From Neodontobutis hainanensis (lineage: Eukaryota > Chordata > Actinopteri > Gobiiformes > Odontobutidae), in contig JALDNG010000016.1 of the NCBI GenBank assembly GCA_024349245.1, positions 2,653,001 to 2,717,000 on the forward strand: DNA of 64,000 bases, written 5' to 3'. Both the position numbers and the translations under genes were made by a program. The first letter of the stretch is position 1; each line of letters opens with the position of its first letter. A model generated the notes under the pieces. The model was not told where the DNA came from and searched no databases. It saw nothing but the letters and a program-made list of their open reading frames with translations. Below, one piece after another: positions 38,401 through 53,400 of this stretch.

Positions 38401-41400
38401 TGCCTGGGTCGCAGCGATAACAAGTGTCGCTGCAAGTGATGGACCCTGCTTGTAAACAGTGAGCAGATAACAACTAACACACAGTTCAGCGCAGGACCAG
38501 ATTTCTCTCACAAGCACGCAAACCGGCCGATGTCATTCAGATTGTCTTGACGGCAAGTCCCACAAGCATAGAAGACCGTACTGTGAATAGATTCTGAAGG
38601 GAAACATAATGAATCTGAAAGTAGTATACACCTGAAAAGAAAAATGTTTCATGTTAAATGTTAATAGAAGTCTTGTTGGTTTGGATACAGATTTATAACA
38701 AAAGAAAGCTGTGGCCTCCACAAATCACTTGAAATTGAGTTACAATGGTGAGCGTATAAATAATAAAACGGGCTGTCTGCCAGAACTGTCTCATCGTAAG
38801 GTCCCTTTCACCAAACCTACAGGATAGTGGAAGGAAGCACTGTCAAAAAAAACAGTTTCAGCAGTGGCAATGTCAGCAAACTGAGTCCTTCTTCAAACAT
38901 TTATATCTATCTGATGCACACTGTGGATAAATGTAGAAATGGTCACTAACATTTGGAAAAACTTTACAAACTCTAAAGTCCACATAAAGTGCTCATAATG
39001 ACGTTTTACTTAACCCCAATGGACTTTATTCATATGTAAATTTGGTATTGAGTTTATTTTGAAACAACAGAATGCATTATCAAGATGTCTAGACTTCAGT
39101 ATTACTATTTCACTGATTTCTAGCTTCAATCATTCAAAGTAATGAACTTAAGCCCTGCACCAAAGAATGTGATTTGCTATTGAAACATAGCATGTTCTTT
39201 ATCATTTTATTTATACTGTATAAAAAGTGTCAGGTTCATGTATGTGAGTTATTTCCCTGTCCCTTTTGTTTTCCAGATGAGGCGACCTAGAACTAAAGAC
39301 CAGAACAATGTCAGTATATTTTTTCCCATGTTACTTTAAAAGTGATGTGTATTGACCAATCAGAACTTAGATTAACATAAACCATACAATGCAATTGAAG
39401 CAACGACTGATTATACAGGTACTTTTTAATGTTTAATGCGCCTGGCCTTTACCAATTTCCAAAATCAGATTTTTAAACTACTGAGTTTTTTTGGTGACCC
39501 ACATAAAATGTCTGACCCACTTTTAGGTCACGACCCAATGTCTGTGAAACACAGCTCTATAACATAAATGTAAATGTGAACACCCACGAACCGTCATGTG
39601 TGTTAGAGGTGGAAGTTCTTCTACAAATAGTACACATTTTCTGATCTGCCTTTATTTTATAACCATGTGCCTAATTTTGCAACGTCAGACTTTTTTTCTT
39701 TTTACTCCATTTCAATAATCAATTGAAATGCTTTGTGAGCTTTCACCAGACATCAGTAGGATCAGTTTTACCATGTATATTTTGAATATCCGTATTCAGG
39801 CAACTGTAGTGTACTGACTCATGGGATTTTTTTTATCCAGCTTAAACCTCCTAAGGATAAGCACTCTCAAATTCAACCTCAAGTTAGGTATAAATTGATT
39901 TATTTATTATTTATTTATTTGATTCCCTTGTTGACAAGCTACTAGTCAGGCATCCAGATCTTATTCCCCCTCTGGCAGATTCCCGATTACTTTATTTTAT
40001 GCTAGCTGTTTGACTACAGTATGTGTTTGGGAGCTTAGACTTGCTAATGGCGCACTGGGCAGGCTGCATCTAAATGACATGATTATTAGTGACGCTGCCA
40101 GCTGCAATCAGGGCCAGAGCGCACAGAAAGGAAGCTCCGCAGAGAGGTGCTTTATGCCCAGATTGACAGGCCGTGTGAGGAGCCGGTGCTTTTTTTATTT
40201 GTCTTTAATCTCCCTCAGTGCCCAAGCAACACGACAGACAAAGAGCAGCAGAGGTGAGGCAGGAGGAAAACGGACGACAATGATGGAATTATTAAGCTAC
40301 AAGTCTGTGATGACTCTCCACCAGAGATTTTTGTGTCAGAACAATGAATGGATGTGTGCAGGACATGGGGAAAATTGTTGGATGTTTTAAACTGGGGAAG
40401 TCTTTTAGAAGTTAACCTAAGAGTTGCATCATGAAAACTGTGCACTGAATGCTCAAAGCTGCTAAGAGAGGACTTTATGTGTTACCTTCAGCTTTGTTTT
40501 CAGTGAATTGCACAGTACGGATTGGGTTTTCATTCGGTACGGTTTACTCCTCCTGAAGAGACAGTAGAGACGTAAACGGTAAACATAAGGCTCAGTTGGT
40601 AAAGTGCATACAAAATATACACGGGCGACCTGGGTTCAAATCTCACCAATGTCATTCCTCTCTCGCTGCCCCTGTTTCCTTTCAACTAACTGTCAACTAT
40701 CAGATAAAGGCCTCAAAAAATTATTTAATAAATACATAAATCTGTGTTTAGACCATGGATGTAAAATAAGATCTGGATATGGCTTCTCATCCCTGCCACC
40801 AATCCCACCAGTATCAAAGGTACTGCAGCTAAGAATTTTTCTCCATAGACCCTAATGCAAAAAGGACACCTGGTATTCTGGGTGGAATGTTAATTTAAAA
40901 AAATAATAATAATAAAAATATCTTTCATGGCATCACCACTCACTGGGCCTTTGAGCCCACTCGTCAAAACTGGTAAGATTAAACATGACAGCATCCACTG
41001 AACATCAGCAGTGGCCATGATTTATTCAGGATTCTTGTCTGGATCCTGATTCTGACTCACTCTTTAATGTTGCAAGTTATGCTTGTGATTAAAACAATGT
41101 AGGTGGGGAATTTGTGTTTTTTTATTCAATTAAGCAAAAAACATAACTATAACTAATAACTTCCAAACCCAATCAACAATGCAGTGTCAAGCTCCACCTT
41201 TCAGTAACCATACCCCACCACAAAAAAAAAAAATCAAGGCATTACCAAAGTAGTAGGATAAAATACTTTTGGGAATATATCATACTGCTTTTGACATAAG
41301 AAAGGCCTTTGTGTGTAGCACCAACCCAAACAGTAAACATTCTTGTAAAAACTAAGCTCAGAAGACACTACAGCAGTTGATAGCTGTGTTGAAAAGGCAA

Positions 41401-44400
41401 ACGGTGAAAGAAAAAGAAAATTTGGTGAGGTGAATAGGAACTAACAGCTATTAAGTGTTTCAGCAACTTACTCAACAAATGTAGTAGAAAGTTGTCCATT
41501 TCACTTCACCATGTTGAATCTTTTATAAACCAGCATTGCAGTGCTATCATTTTCCAAAAGGTCAGACGTGTCTCTCTCGCTTAGCCTGGACTAAATGCGA
41601 GTCAGTTTGCGGTGCTTCTTGGAGACACACACCGACAGCTCCATGTCAGTGAGTCTACAAATAGAAAAAGTCTTTAAAGCCCCTGTCTAACCGACCAACG
41701 ACATTACTGTTCACACACCCGTTTTGTTTTCTATCTGCACTGACGTCCTTTTCTTCTTAGCTCAGTAGCTTCTTGCTTTGAGTTGATCAAACTGACAAGA
41801 ATCATCTGCAAAATACATCATGGCTCTACGTTCAGGAAACTCTTCTTGCTGCTAAGTAAAGCTGCCTATGGCGGAGATTGGAGAAATCCCTTTTCCAGTT
41901 TATCAGGCAGTGATAGAAAAATACACCCTTTTCAAAAGAGAATGAATAAAAATTGTATTGAGCTTAAAATGTTCTATAAGATCGTTCACAGATTTCTAAC
42001 AAAAGAGCCGAGCGGGGAACACTGCTCTTTTGTCCGCTCTCTCTAATACAACAGCAACAGTTGGTATTTTGTAAGATAACACACATTTCTCTTTGTTAGT
42101 CGGATACGTGACATTAATGGGGTTATGATCTCAAATGGTGCAGGTGCTATTCACAGACGTTGCAAAGATATTTATCTTGCTTGTAGTGAGAAACGACTTC
42201 CTGGATGGATGGCTAATTAGGTTCGGTGCAACTCTTGTGCACGGCCAAATTAGTTCCACAAGAGCAAAGTGCACCTGGAGAGCTCTGATTATCTGCAGAA
42301 ACTTAGACGAGGTTCTTGGATAATTTCCAGGTTGCGTAGCCTCAGCTGTGATACTCTAGTTCTATTTGTTAGAAAGTTGTTTTGCTGTGATTATTACACA
42401 TTTAAGGTTTTAATGTGACTTTAAAATGCTCGGTCCAGGCAGGTTTGTTTTTGAACTATGTCTTCTGGCCCCACGAGTCTTGGCCTGTTTTGGATGCCAT
42501 TTACGCTCTTGTACCGCACAAATAAGTGCTTCCTAATATTTGTCTTGCCAAAAGATCTACTCCTAGATTTACATATTGTATCTGCACATTGGCCCAAAAA
42601 ACCCAGTGCAAATAATATAATGTGTAATTGAAAAAATCTGAATGTTATGGATGATCAGCTTTCTTAGGAAAAGCCGTGGAAAGCCTTGGGCAAGAATTCA
42701 TCAATTGTCTGTGTTTGTATATGCAAGACAGACCAATATTTGTGGTTTTCAAATTAGCTGTGTGTGGAATGTGTCCTTAGGTGCTTCTTTTTACACAAGT
42801 AACTCCTTTTGACTTGTTGCCAAAGCATTGCTGCATTTTGTCATTATAGTAAAAGCCTGGAAAATGCTGACCCATTACTATTTATTTATTTACTCTAGGG
42901 ATTCCACAATATCACTTCTTCCCGAACAAGTGCTAGTACTTAACCTTGTGCACTCGACACAACTATTCAGTATCTGGCCTCTGTTCCAAATACTATTGTT
43001 GTTCATATCATTATAACATTAAGCGTCACATATGAGTGTTACCTACAGTGTCGTCCGCTGGATATTCTGGCTCTGCATTTTGGCACTGCTCAGTGCTCAC
43101 ACAAAGTGGCGTCAGACACCAGTGCAGCTTGGATCATTTAGAAGTTTAGTTTCTTGGCGTCTGATGTGACTTTCAGCCATTTAAATGACAGAGCTTAAAC
43201 TCCACTGCTCACTTGTAAAATTCAGCTCTAAAATTGCTTTAAATGTCACTGGAGTCTTTTAAAATATAATACTGCTGTCCTTTTATTTTGGGAACTTGTG
43301 ATGACTCTAGTTTGGCATCGACTCCACTCATTCAACAAGAAAGCAGTGGATAGACTATTAAATATATTACTGTGCAATACGAGGACCCCAGAAAGTCACT
43401 GATTATACTTTTATAAACACACACTGATTACAAGCAAACAGATCACAGGTGAGGAGGGTTACCTTTAGCAGCCATTCAAACCTGTTCGTGTCACGTGCAT
43501 GTTATCAGGCCAAAATCACCAGGGTATATACACTTTTGATCGGGGTCATTTTGTGTAGTTTCTGTTGTCATTATGATTTTAAAAAGAGTAAACACAATTG
43601 TTTGACAATAAATGACTTCACCTAACCACTAACTATGAGTTATCACTCACATTCTCTTAAAAACGGCACATAAATTTACAAATTCTGCAAGGTTATGTAA
43701 ACTTATGAGCACAACTGTATGATACAATATTTTACACATTATCTCCTACAAATGCAACAATTTAAAATGCATATTTGACAAGGAAACAAAATCTTTCCTC
43801 CCAAACCCACACAGGACAGGAGAAGCCCACTCACTCTTGTATGCCATCTGTGATTCTACTTTTGGGAAGGAAATAGCAGTCAGCAGCAGCTCAGTAAATA
43901 CATACAATATGTATAGGTCTTGTTTTTGCTTCTTCTCTCCAGTTCTACCTGATTTTATAAATAAATAATGAAGTAACAACCCTCCATCTTTTACCAGTTA
44001 TTGTAGTAAAAACAGACTTAGCCCAGTTATCCTCGATGCACAATTCATTCTTTAACACAGACCTAAAGCATGTCTGTGTTTGTTATCAGTGGCAGTCCAT
44101 GCTCCATACAAGATGCTTGGCTTGCTTTGCAGCAGTTTGCTCTGCATAGGCTGTCCGTCCTTGATTTAGCGCCCAGGTCCCCATGCTTAACACAGTAAAT
44201 CTCTTTTTACTGATAGCGCAGTGGTGTAAAAAAAAATAAAATAAAAATAACTGAAGTGGATTAAGGGAGCAGACAGGTCCACTGAAAAAAACCTTGACTA
44301 AATGAAAGCTTACACTATAAAGGTGGACATTGCAAGGGAAGTGGATGTGGCTGTTTCACCCAAGGGTGGCTGTTTGAGCAGCATGTTCTCTCTGCCTTTT

Positions 44401-47400
44401 ATGTTCATTGGGAAATCTGTGTTGTTTGGCACAAAAAACACCCTGTTTTCTCTTTCCTATTGAATGCCTTCACCATTATCTTCATTCCCCTAAGGAAGAG
44501 CTTCACTATAGTCGGCTAACAGCAGTGAAATATCCATGCATGCTGAAGCAGCCAAATCCCCTTAGGCTCAAGCAAAGCGCTATCCCACCCCACTCCCCCC
44601 TTACTTATTCCAATGCCAGCCCTTTTCCAAACATATTCTGTGTAATGTTGAATTTTCACAAATCTGCCCCGTCAAGCCTCGAGCTCTGTCAGACAGCCTT
44701 TCTATGCCTCGGTGCGTTTGAAGACCCCGGTCAGTTTATCGCTGCATAAGTATGACATGTTTCTGTCTGATGTCAAGCTTTTTCAAGCATTCCTTGCTAG
44801 CTGCCTCACTCTATAACTGCCAGTCAGGGCTCCCCAAAGCTAGACAACACCCTACTGTGACTGTGAAAGCTGTACGATACTCACTTTACACCCCAAAGCC
44901 AGCTTTCCTATGCAGCAGTCCTTTGTGTATCTTTTCTAGTTTGGCTGCTGGCGTTAAGATGAAGTGTCTGTGTAGAATATCCTATGTCTTGTGCTTTAGA
45001 CCCTTTTTACTGTTTGTATATAAATTATCTGCATGCACAAATGGCAGTTAAGCCAACCAGGTTAGGCTACACCAGTTAAAGGCTCAAAGCTACAAATCAT
45101 AGTAGGTAGACTATGTTATGCAGGAGAATAAAAGAAGGCTACAAAAACATCCACATGGAGGACCCACAGTTATACACATTTGGTTATACACAAGGACCGT
45201 GTTTGCAAAAAAACAAAAACATGAAGGCTATAGCTCCTTAGCATTCTTGCCCCATCTGTGTATTGTAAACAACACCACAGCCAGAATACATCCATCAGTA
45301 GAGTATTGACTAATGTGACCATGGGGAAATGCGGCTGCTTTTATTACTGCATTTGATGTCTATCTTTTTGATAATGTTGGAAGTTATTCTAATTTATTAC
45401 TTGAGCAAAGGTTGGTGGCACAGTGGCGGCAGTGGGGTTTACGCTGTTGCTTCATTGCAAGAAGGTCCTGGGTTCGACTCCCAGGCAGGACGGGTCCTTT
45501 CTGTGTGGGGTTTGAATGTTCTCCACGTGCTTAGGTGGGTTTCCTCTGGGTACTCCAGTTTCCCCCACCAACATTAAAAAACATGGTGGGTGGTGTGTGC
45601 CGAGAGTGAATTTCCCCACAGGGATGATAAAGTGGTAATTAATAAATAAATAAAAAGTGAGTGTTTATGTTTTTGCTCATCCAAGTCACACGTCAGGTTT
45701 GTAGGCTCTAATTTTAGACACTGGCCCCATAATAGCCATTGTCAATGTTGATTATATAGAGGTAACACCACTCTTCTGAAATTCTCTGTGCTGTGATAAG
45801 TCTGAGACACATGGAACAACCAACCAGCCTCTCTGTTTAATCCAAACTGAACAAAAATAGATTGGAATAGTAATTGGTAATTAACAAAATATGTAACTTA
45901 CGAAAAAGTAAGCTCCGATTCACCTTGTTTTTCACTTTTTTTTGTTTATTTTTACTGGAGCTGTACCCAAAGCTAGGTTTTGGAGGAAGACAATTCTCCT
46001 GGGCTTTTCTGCCTTTATTGGCATATCACACGGTTTCGTCTTCAAAAACATTTTCAAATCCAATCCCGTCGTGCACTAAATTAGACATTAGTCAGCACTT
46101 CAGGTGAGCGCTTCCACCGAGTAAAATTAAGGCAGAAGAAATGTGGTTCCAGGCTTGCTCTTTTATCACACGTGTGCTCACACACAGTGGAACACACAGT
46201 CTCAATATAATCTTCCCTCGCTGCCTGTAGCTTAAATTGTCCCACATTTGCCAGGATGGACCTGCTTTAAGTCCAGCTGCCAGAGTTTTCAGTTTTCATT
46301 TGGAATATCTACTGAAAGGAATCTCACAATGTCAGAAGAGCATAAAACTTCTGCAAAGAGTCTATTAAATAAGTGTGTCTGTTTATAGATTTGGTTTGCT
46401 CAGCAGAAGGGCCATTTGTTGATATGAATACGCTTCATTTTCTTTAAATCCATAGTAGGAATTCTATAAATAAAAAAATTACACAGTAAATAACCTTCTT
46501 ATTCAACACATAGGCCTATACTTTAATAAGAGGTGAGTGTAATTAACTGATTTGGCTATAGGCCTATGTAGCTAGACCTACAGTACGACAAGTGGGTTAG
46601 CATTAACATAATGGTTTACCTGTGAACAGTGAATCTAAATAACACGAGGAACTGGCTAGCACAATAGGCATTCCTTAAAGCTAGCGAGCAGTATGTTAAT
46701 ATGAAAGTGACAGCTAACGTGCAATTTAGCAAAGTTGGTAAAGTAATCTTTTTTAATTTAGCTTGGAACAGACTCTGAATATTAGCATTAATTTAAATTG
46801 TATGTTGAAGGCCTTCTAGAGCAGGCCAAATTTATCTAGAATGAATTTAATGGTAATGAAACCAATAGGAAATACTATTAAATTAATAATGTTCATATGA
46901 AGCATCCATTGACTGTTGAACATGGTGTGTTTATGTAGACCACTATAGTCACCACTTTAAATCTGCCTCTTGAAATATGATAAAATAACAAAGACAAATC
47001 ATAGATAATGATCTTGTGGGCTGAAGCCTAATAAACTGCTAGCATTGCTTCATCATTGTATTTAAAAAAATAAAAATATTGTGGCCCTGACCAAAATATT
47101 GTGACCTTACAGCTGTCTATGGCATGTGTTAAAGGTGTCTCTTAAGCATACTCTAAGTTACTAAGTTACTATTTGATAAAGTCAAATCTGAAGCTGTGAT
47201 TCTGTTTAAAACACTGGCAGCGCTCACTCGAGAAGAGGCTGGCGTGGGTTGTATTGTAAGTTTGTTTACTAACATTTTTTATCTATACTTTTCTTGTTCG
47301 CAGGTATCCATTTCCTACAGTGTTCAGCACGTGCAGTAAGAAGGACCTGGCAGCCAGTTTAGAGAAAGGAGTGGGCATGTGTCTGTACAACATGCCCGAG

Positions 47401-50400
47401 GTCAAGGTGCTCTACGGCGGGCAGAAGTGTGGCAACGGCTACGTGGAGGAGGGAGAGGAGTGTGACTGTGGAGAGCCTGAGGTACGTACAGGAGCCTGAT
47501 GCTCACATGCTTCAATGGAGTCAATCAGGGCACAGGGTTATTTTGGGCACACTATCTGCTCTGAATGTTGTATGTTGGCATGAGACACTGTTTATATGTT
47601 CCCCTTCCAAAATGCAATGTACAAAGTAAACAAGGTTAACTGGCTGATAAGTAATCATCCAGAAGAAGAAGAACTATGGAGGAGTGCTGACTCCTCTTCA
47701 CCTTTTAGACAACACATCCAAGATCTTTGTCTTGACATTGTTATTAAGCAATTAATCACAGCTGCACAATATTAGTAACGTGATAGAAAATTGTAATGAT
47801 TGTATGTCATCACACAAATTTTTACTTTGTGCACTATTACTAAGGTACATTGGAATTAAACCCCAAAAGTGTTCCCAAGTGTTTTATTTACGTCATACCT
47901 TTTCCCAAATGGGCTTGACAACCTGCTCTGGTGATGCCATTTTCTCATTGAAGGCCCATTAATCAAACCAGCGTCCAAATCGAGTAACAGAAACCAAACA
48001 GACGTGTAATGGTTCAGAGTGAGATGAAGCCGTGTTTGGCTGAGCTCGACGCTGCAGTGCGTGCTACCTGCCCGAACACGCTTCATCTCTCATTCTCACT
48101 CACCACAGGGCGTCTGAGAAAGCCAAGCGAAAATCACATGTGGGAAACAGGTCTCACTCAGACGCAGCCAAGCAGCTGTATCTCTGGTAAAAAAAAAACA
48201 CGTGTAAAACAAAAATAGGATTTCAGAATGAATACTTCAAAGTTTCTCTCACAGATAATGGTGCACCTGCCCAAGGCTTAGAGATTATATTAAACTTGTT
48301 TGGATACAAAGTTATAGGGAAGAAGCACACTGGCTATTCTCTGTTGTTAAAAAGCCATGTTCTGCAATCATGATGCTCAGTATAGCATCTGTATTGAGGT
48401 GTGTCTGTTGTTACAAACTAATACCTATAGTGACACCAGCCCCCTCCATTGGTATTTTCATATACTTTATACATTATTGGTATTTCGGGTGGTTAAAACA
48501 CACAACCATAATTTGTAGAAAATATTTATACTAGAAACACATCACATACATTACATTGTCCAGCATTAATTTGCACAGCCGACCTCTCTTAACCTCAATG
48601 ATGTCCCCCTCCAAAAAGAGTACGTATGATTTGCCAGAATATTAGTCAACGAAATAAAAGTAACCATTTCCCTCCCTCTTTCCAAACAACACACTTACAT
48701 CAGCGCTGAAAGATAAACAGCCAAACTCATAAAACCGCACATTAGCTGAAAAGACAGCCGACTATGCCACTGCTCTCAGTCATCAACATGTGTTACAATT
48801 AGCACAGAGGCAGCAAAACCTACACATAAATGATGATCATGCTGCACTGCTCCAGAAACACACACTTTATATGCTTTGGCGTCTAATGAAAGATAAACAC
48901 TGCAGCAACTCCCTGGGGACTTCTGCGGCGTTATTCCTCTTTCAACTGTAAGCTGTGAAACTTCTCTCTTCTTGTTGTTGTCTCCCGGCGGTTTGACAAT
49001 CCTGTCACTGTTATAATCACTGTCTCCAAAGAGCTTTCACTTCACATACTACAGTGACCTTACAGATTGTGATTGTACAGTTTTCCTCAAATCGTGCACC
49101 CTCAATGTTTGCTCAAGCAGGATTTCTTGGATGCATCTTGATTTGGGTTTGTCATGGCTGTGGAGCTAGTTTAAGTGGCAAACCTTTTAGCATATTAAAA
49201 GCACTAGACTAGTTTACGTCAAGCACTACTGTGGATATTTTATGAAACTGCAGCAACTGCTCACTCCAAAGCGCTCTCTATAATGTCCTCACAAAAGCCA
49301 AGTGACTCACATCTACACAACTATAGGGACCAGAACAGTTCCAATCCTCTCAACAGCGTTGTAAAGCATTTATTTTTGTATCTGTAGCATTTCCCTTCTG
49401 ATTTCTTTAGTTCCACACAAAGGTTACTGGGTCAGGACGGTTTGGAAAGCTTTCAGGAAGTGTGCTCTCTTGACCTGGAAAAGCCTTGATGATGCTGAGC
49501 CATGTGGAAATATATGTCGGTGCAGTGATCAGGCCCACATGTGATCTAAACCGGTATCTTTCTCTACTCTCAGGAATGCATGAATCCCTGCTGCAACGCC
49601 ACGACGTGCACTCTGAAGGGAAACGCGGTGTGTGCCCATGGACAGTGCTGTGAGGACTGCATGGTGAGAAATCATTTCAGGTTTTCCAAATTTGAATACT
49701 AAGCTTTGTTTTATCTCTCCAGTTCTGAGAGATAGAAGCTTTTCAACACAATCACAAAACGTTTCTAATTGCACCTGGTAGGTCTTTAGAGAGTGGTCTT
49801 CAGATGGAATTAAACATGTCGGCTCTGCTTCTCTTACCCTACCTGACTCGGGCCAAGCTCTTTGCACAGGTTCACGTCTGTCTAACAAAGAGCAATCTTT
49901 TTTTTTTCTTCTTTTTGACATGGAAATCCTTTCTTCAAGAACTGCAGATGTCTGTCCTTAGCCTCAAATTGAACTTTTGTAAAAGATGATTAAGTGCACT
50001 TAGTCGGCTCATTCTGCCCTGAAATCTGTTCTGAGTGGATTTCCACTTAAAGAATAAAGAGTCCTCAATTTTACCAATGTAATACCAATTCTTGTATTTT
50101 ATCTGCCGTAATTACAAAGCATACTTAGAGACCTAAATGCAATGCGTCAAGAAATTGGTGAGATAAAATTCTATAATTTTATATTTTCAAAAGAACTTTG
50201 AAATAAATTACTTTTATTATGTTTTGTGCATCTATTAAGCCCAGAATTGTTGAGCAAAGAGTTTTGAAAAAATATGATTTCAGTTTATCATTCCCAATAA
50301 AAAAAAAAAATTATACCTGGCCACAGATTTGAAAAATGAATAGTGGCTTTGTGTGTTTAATATCTTTTACAGCTCAAACCAGCTGGCACCCTGTGTCGAG

Positions 50401-53400
50401 AGTCCGGTAATTCCTGTGACCTGCCAGAGTTCTGTACCGGAGCCAACCCTCACTGCCCGGCCAACGTTTATCTGCATGATGGACACGCCTGCCACAACGT
50501 GGAGGGCTACTGCTACAACGGCATCTGCCAGACGCACGAGCAGCAGTGCATCACCCTGTGGGGACCTGGTAACTAAACACACTGTCAAGTAGGCCTCCCA
50601 CACTCATTTTGATCATGTTTGTTCACTCCTACGTCTATCTCTTTCGATCTGTGTGTAAAGGAGCCAAGCCTGCTCCAGGGATCTGCTTTGAGAGAGTCAA
50701 CTCTGCGGGAGACCCTTATGGGAATTGTGGGAAGGATTCCAAAGGCTCCTTTGCCAAATGTGATGCGAGGTAAGACGTGTGCAGCTGTTGCTCTGGAGGT
50801 ATGGAGGAATGACTGCACTGAAAAACAGACTGAATTAAAAGCTGTCATTAGCACTTATGGTAGCAGGCATGTGATTTGGAAACAACATACATTCAAGAGA
50901 TAGCAGCTAATTATTCATAAAGTATTTTGTGCTATTTTTCTTTGCTGATTATTACAGTAGAGAAACTAATGAAACTGAGGATTAGTGAAGCGCTGCATCT
51001 TCAAGGCTTGTATTTACTAGTCTTGTTTGTAACTGACAGGCTTTTACAGTCTTAACATGAATAATGAAATACTTTTTCTGTGTCTTGATGCTGGTTTGTT
51101 GTGTGCAGAGATGCAAAGTGTGGTAAAATTCAGTGTCAGGGAGGAGCCAACCGGCCTGTGATTGGGACAAACGCAGTTTCTATTGAAACCAACATCCCGC
51201 TCCAGGAAGGGGGGCGTATTTTGTGCCGTGGGACACATGTGTACCTCGGGGATGATATGCCGGACCCTGGACTGGTTCTGGCTGGAACCAAATGTGGGGA
51301 TGGCATGGTAAGTAATAGACAGAGGGCTTATTTGTAAAAACAACCTGAATGTTATTTTGCCTCATGCAAATGCAGCAGTGTCTGTTGTCTTGCATCACAA
51401 ATCTTTAGCATTAGCACCATCTCTACATAATATATGAGGCTCCTGTACCTATGCAAATTATTATAAGGCAAAGCCAGCCTAACAATATTCTCTCTGGCAA
51501 TGTTATACTACTGGCCAATTATTGAATAGAAGTTTTATTGTCATTGCACAGCAGCACAATGAAACTGAAGTGCCACTTTTGATCAGTGCAGAGAAACTAA
51601 AAATAAGCACACAAACACACATAATAATAATAATTTAAAAATAGTCAAGTTGTATGTTTAAAATTGTATAGTCCACATTAAAATGTTTTTGCATGTTAAA
51701 AGCGAGATGGAAGATATTGTGTCTTGTGCTATAAATAAAATACTTTAATGAAATAAGAGCTATAATAGTAACAATACTTTGCTTTACTTTTTGCTACTAA
51801 GTGCTAAGTGTGTAGTATAAAACAAAAAATATAACCAAAATTCATTCTGTCAAAACTAGACCTCTATATTATGATACTTATAGCGTACTTTACAAAATGA
51901 TTTTCGTATAATGAACACTTTCATGAAAAAAAATGACTCTTTCAGTTGTCATACTTTTTGTCAGATTATACTGTCTCATGTTGGAACTATATTGTTAAGC
52001 ATATTCCTTACAGGTAATTCCTATTTTTTACAAAATGTACTAGTATTCTGATAATTTCTTTATTTTGCAATGGGATACAAATACTTTATTTTTAAATCCT
52101 GTTTATGTAGATATCTCTTGGGTGGAGTTTTTAAAAACACTGACAATGTGGGTATATATTGACATTGAAAAGCACCAACAGTATGTGCGTATGCCACCTT
52201 TTACTCCCAAAACTGGCTTAGTCTTGATGTTTCCCAGTGCCTCCATGATCCTGCCTTCTGTGATGGAATGTTGGCAGGAGCCAGAGTCAGAACTGTGGGC
52301 TCTTAGACTCCTGGAAGTCCTCATAAAGTGTTGGCTTTACCTTATGACCCTTTGTGCCCCTCTGGGCTGTGTGTGCAAAGTGGCCAAGTGCCAGGTCAGC
52401 AAGTTTCCTGCTGTTGTCTGAGAGGAGCACAAATGAGCGCTACACATTATCTGAGAGCCAAGTACGCTATACTGGATTCTGATGGTCTGAGATGCCGCTT
52501 TGTCAACGGCTTTTGTTCTTTTCAAAGAGGTTTTTGTCAACGTATGGCCTGCCATACTAGCAATTTGAAGAGGATGAAACTCAAAAACGCTTTATCTAAC
52601 ATATATCGCTCTTTTGACATAAAAGCAGCAGCTGTCTTTTTGGTGTTTTTGTTTATTCAGAGTAAACCTGTTGCTTTTGTGCCTCTCCACATTCAAACAT
52701 ATGCACGTTTTTTATAAAACACTTTACAGGTCACAGGTAAATATTGTTTTTTTTTACCTACAGTGTGCAGTACAGTTCAGTACCTGTAATAAAACACTGT
52801 TGAATTGCACACAATTGCATCAGATAGATGAATTCATAACTTAAATAAACTTTTCATTGTCATCCTCCAGTGTGTTTCAATCTTTTGTTATAAGAACAAA
52901 TTTTGTTATTAGATGTCACTACTTTCTTCTGCGTTGCTTTCACTGTAGAAAGCTTTGTGAGGAAGAAGGTTGTGAATTTTAGACACAGGCTGCTTAAACG
53001 TAGACTTGCTGAAATGAGGTAGGCCCAGTTCCAAATAACTGCTGATGCATTGTGCTGTGGCAAAACAAAAATGATAAAAACAAAGTTCCTACACTGGCTG
53101 TTTTCTCATATACTGTATATTGCATTAAAAACAATGCAGTACTTTTGACCCCCTACGTTTTACTTCAATAATGTGAAATAAAAATACATTCATGTGCTTC
53201 TCAAACAGTCAGTGTCTGAGATGGAAGATAGTTTTCCGACTATGTTGTGTGAAAAACATGTTTACTGACTTTATGTAACACACATATCACAAGCTGCAAT
53301 ATTGTACTAATAACAAGAGCTTTTTTTCTACATTTTCTGTCTGTATATTTTGACAGAAATATTAATTTTTATCTCTTATCAGACTCAATTAGTAATTAAT

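Larger units (their letters stand above)
37240..47303. other. 10 kb intron, no gene found
   Basis: Largest complete intron in the window, between the active-site exon and the disintegrin boundary exon. It contains the four repeat entries listed within it. The longest frame (144 codons, minus strand, 38083-38517) has no recognisable domain or splice context and is taken as chance. Confidence 0.7.

Noticed and set aside
38083..38517. 144-codon open frame on the minus strand, the longest in the window
   Set aside because: No recognisable domain, no splice context, and ordinary intron composition; a frame of this length is expected by chance in 64 kb.
42100..42320. Unique-looking, balanced-composition stretch as a conserved enhancer
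   Set aside because: Plausible in a large intron, but conservation cannot be judged from one sequence.
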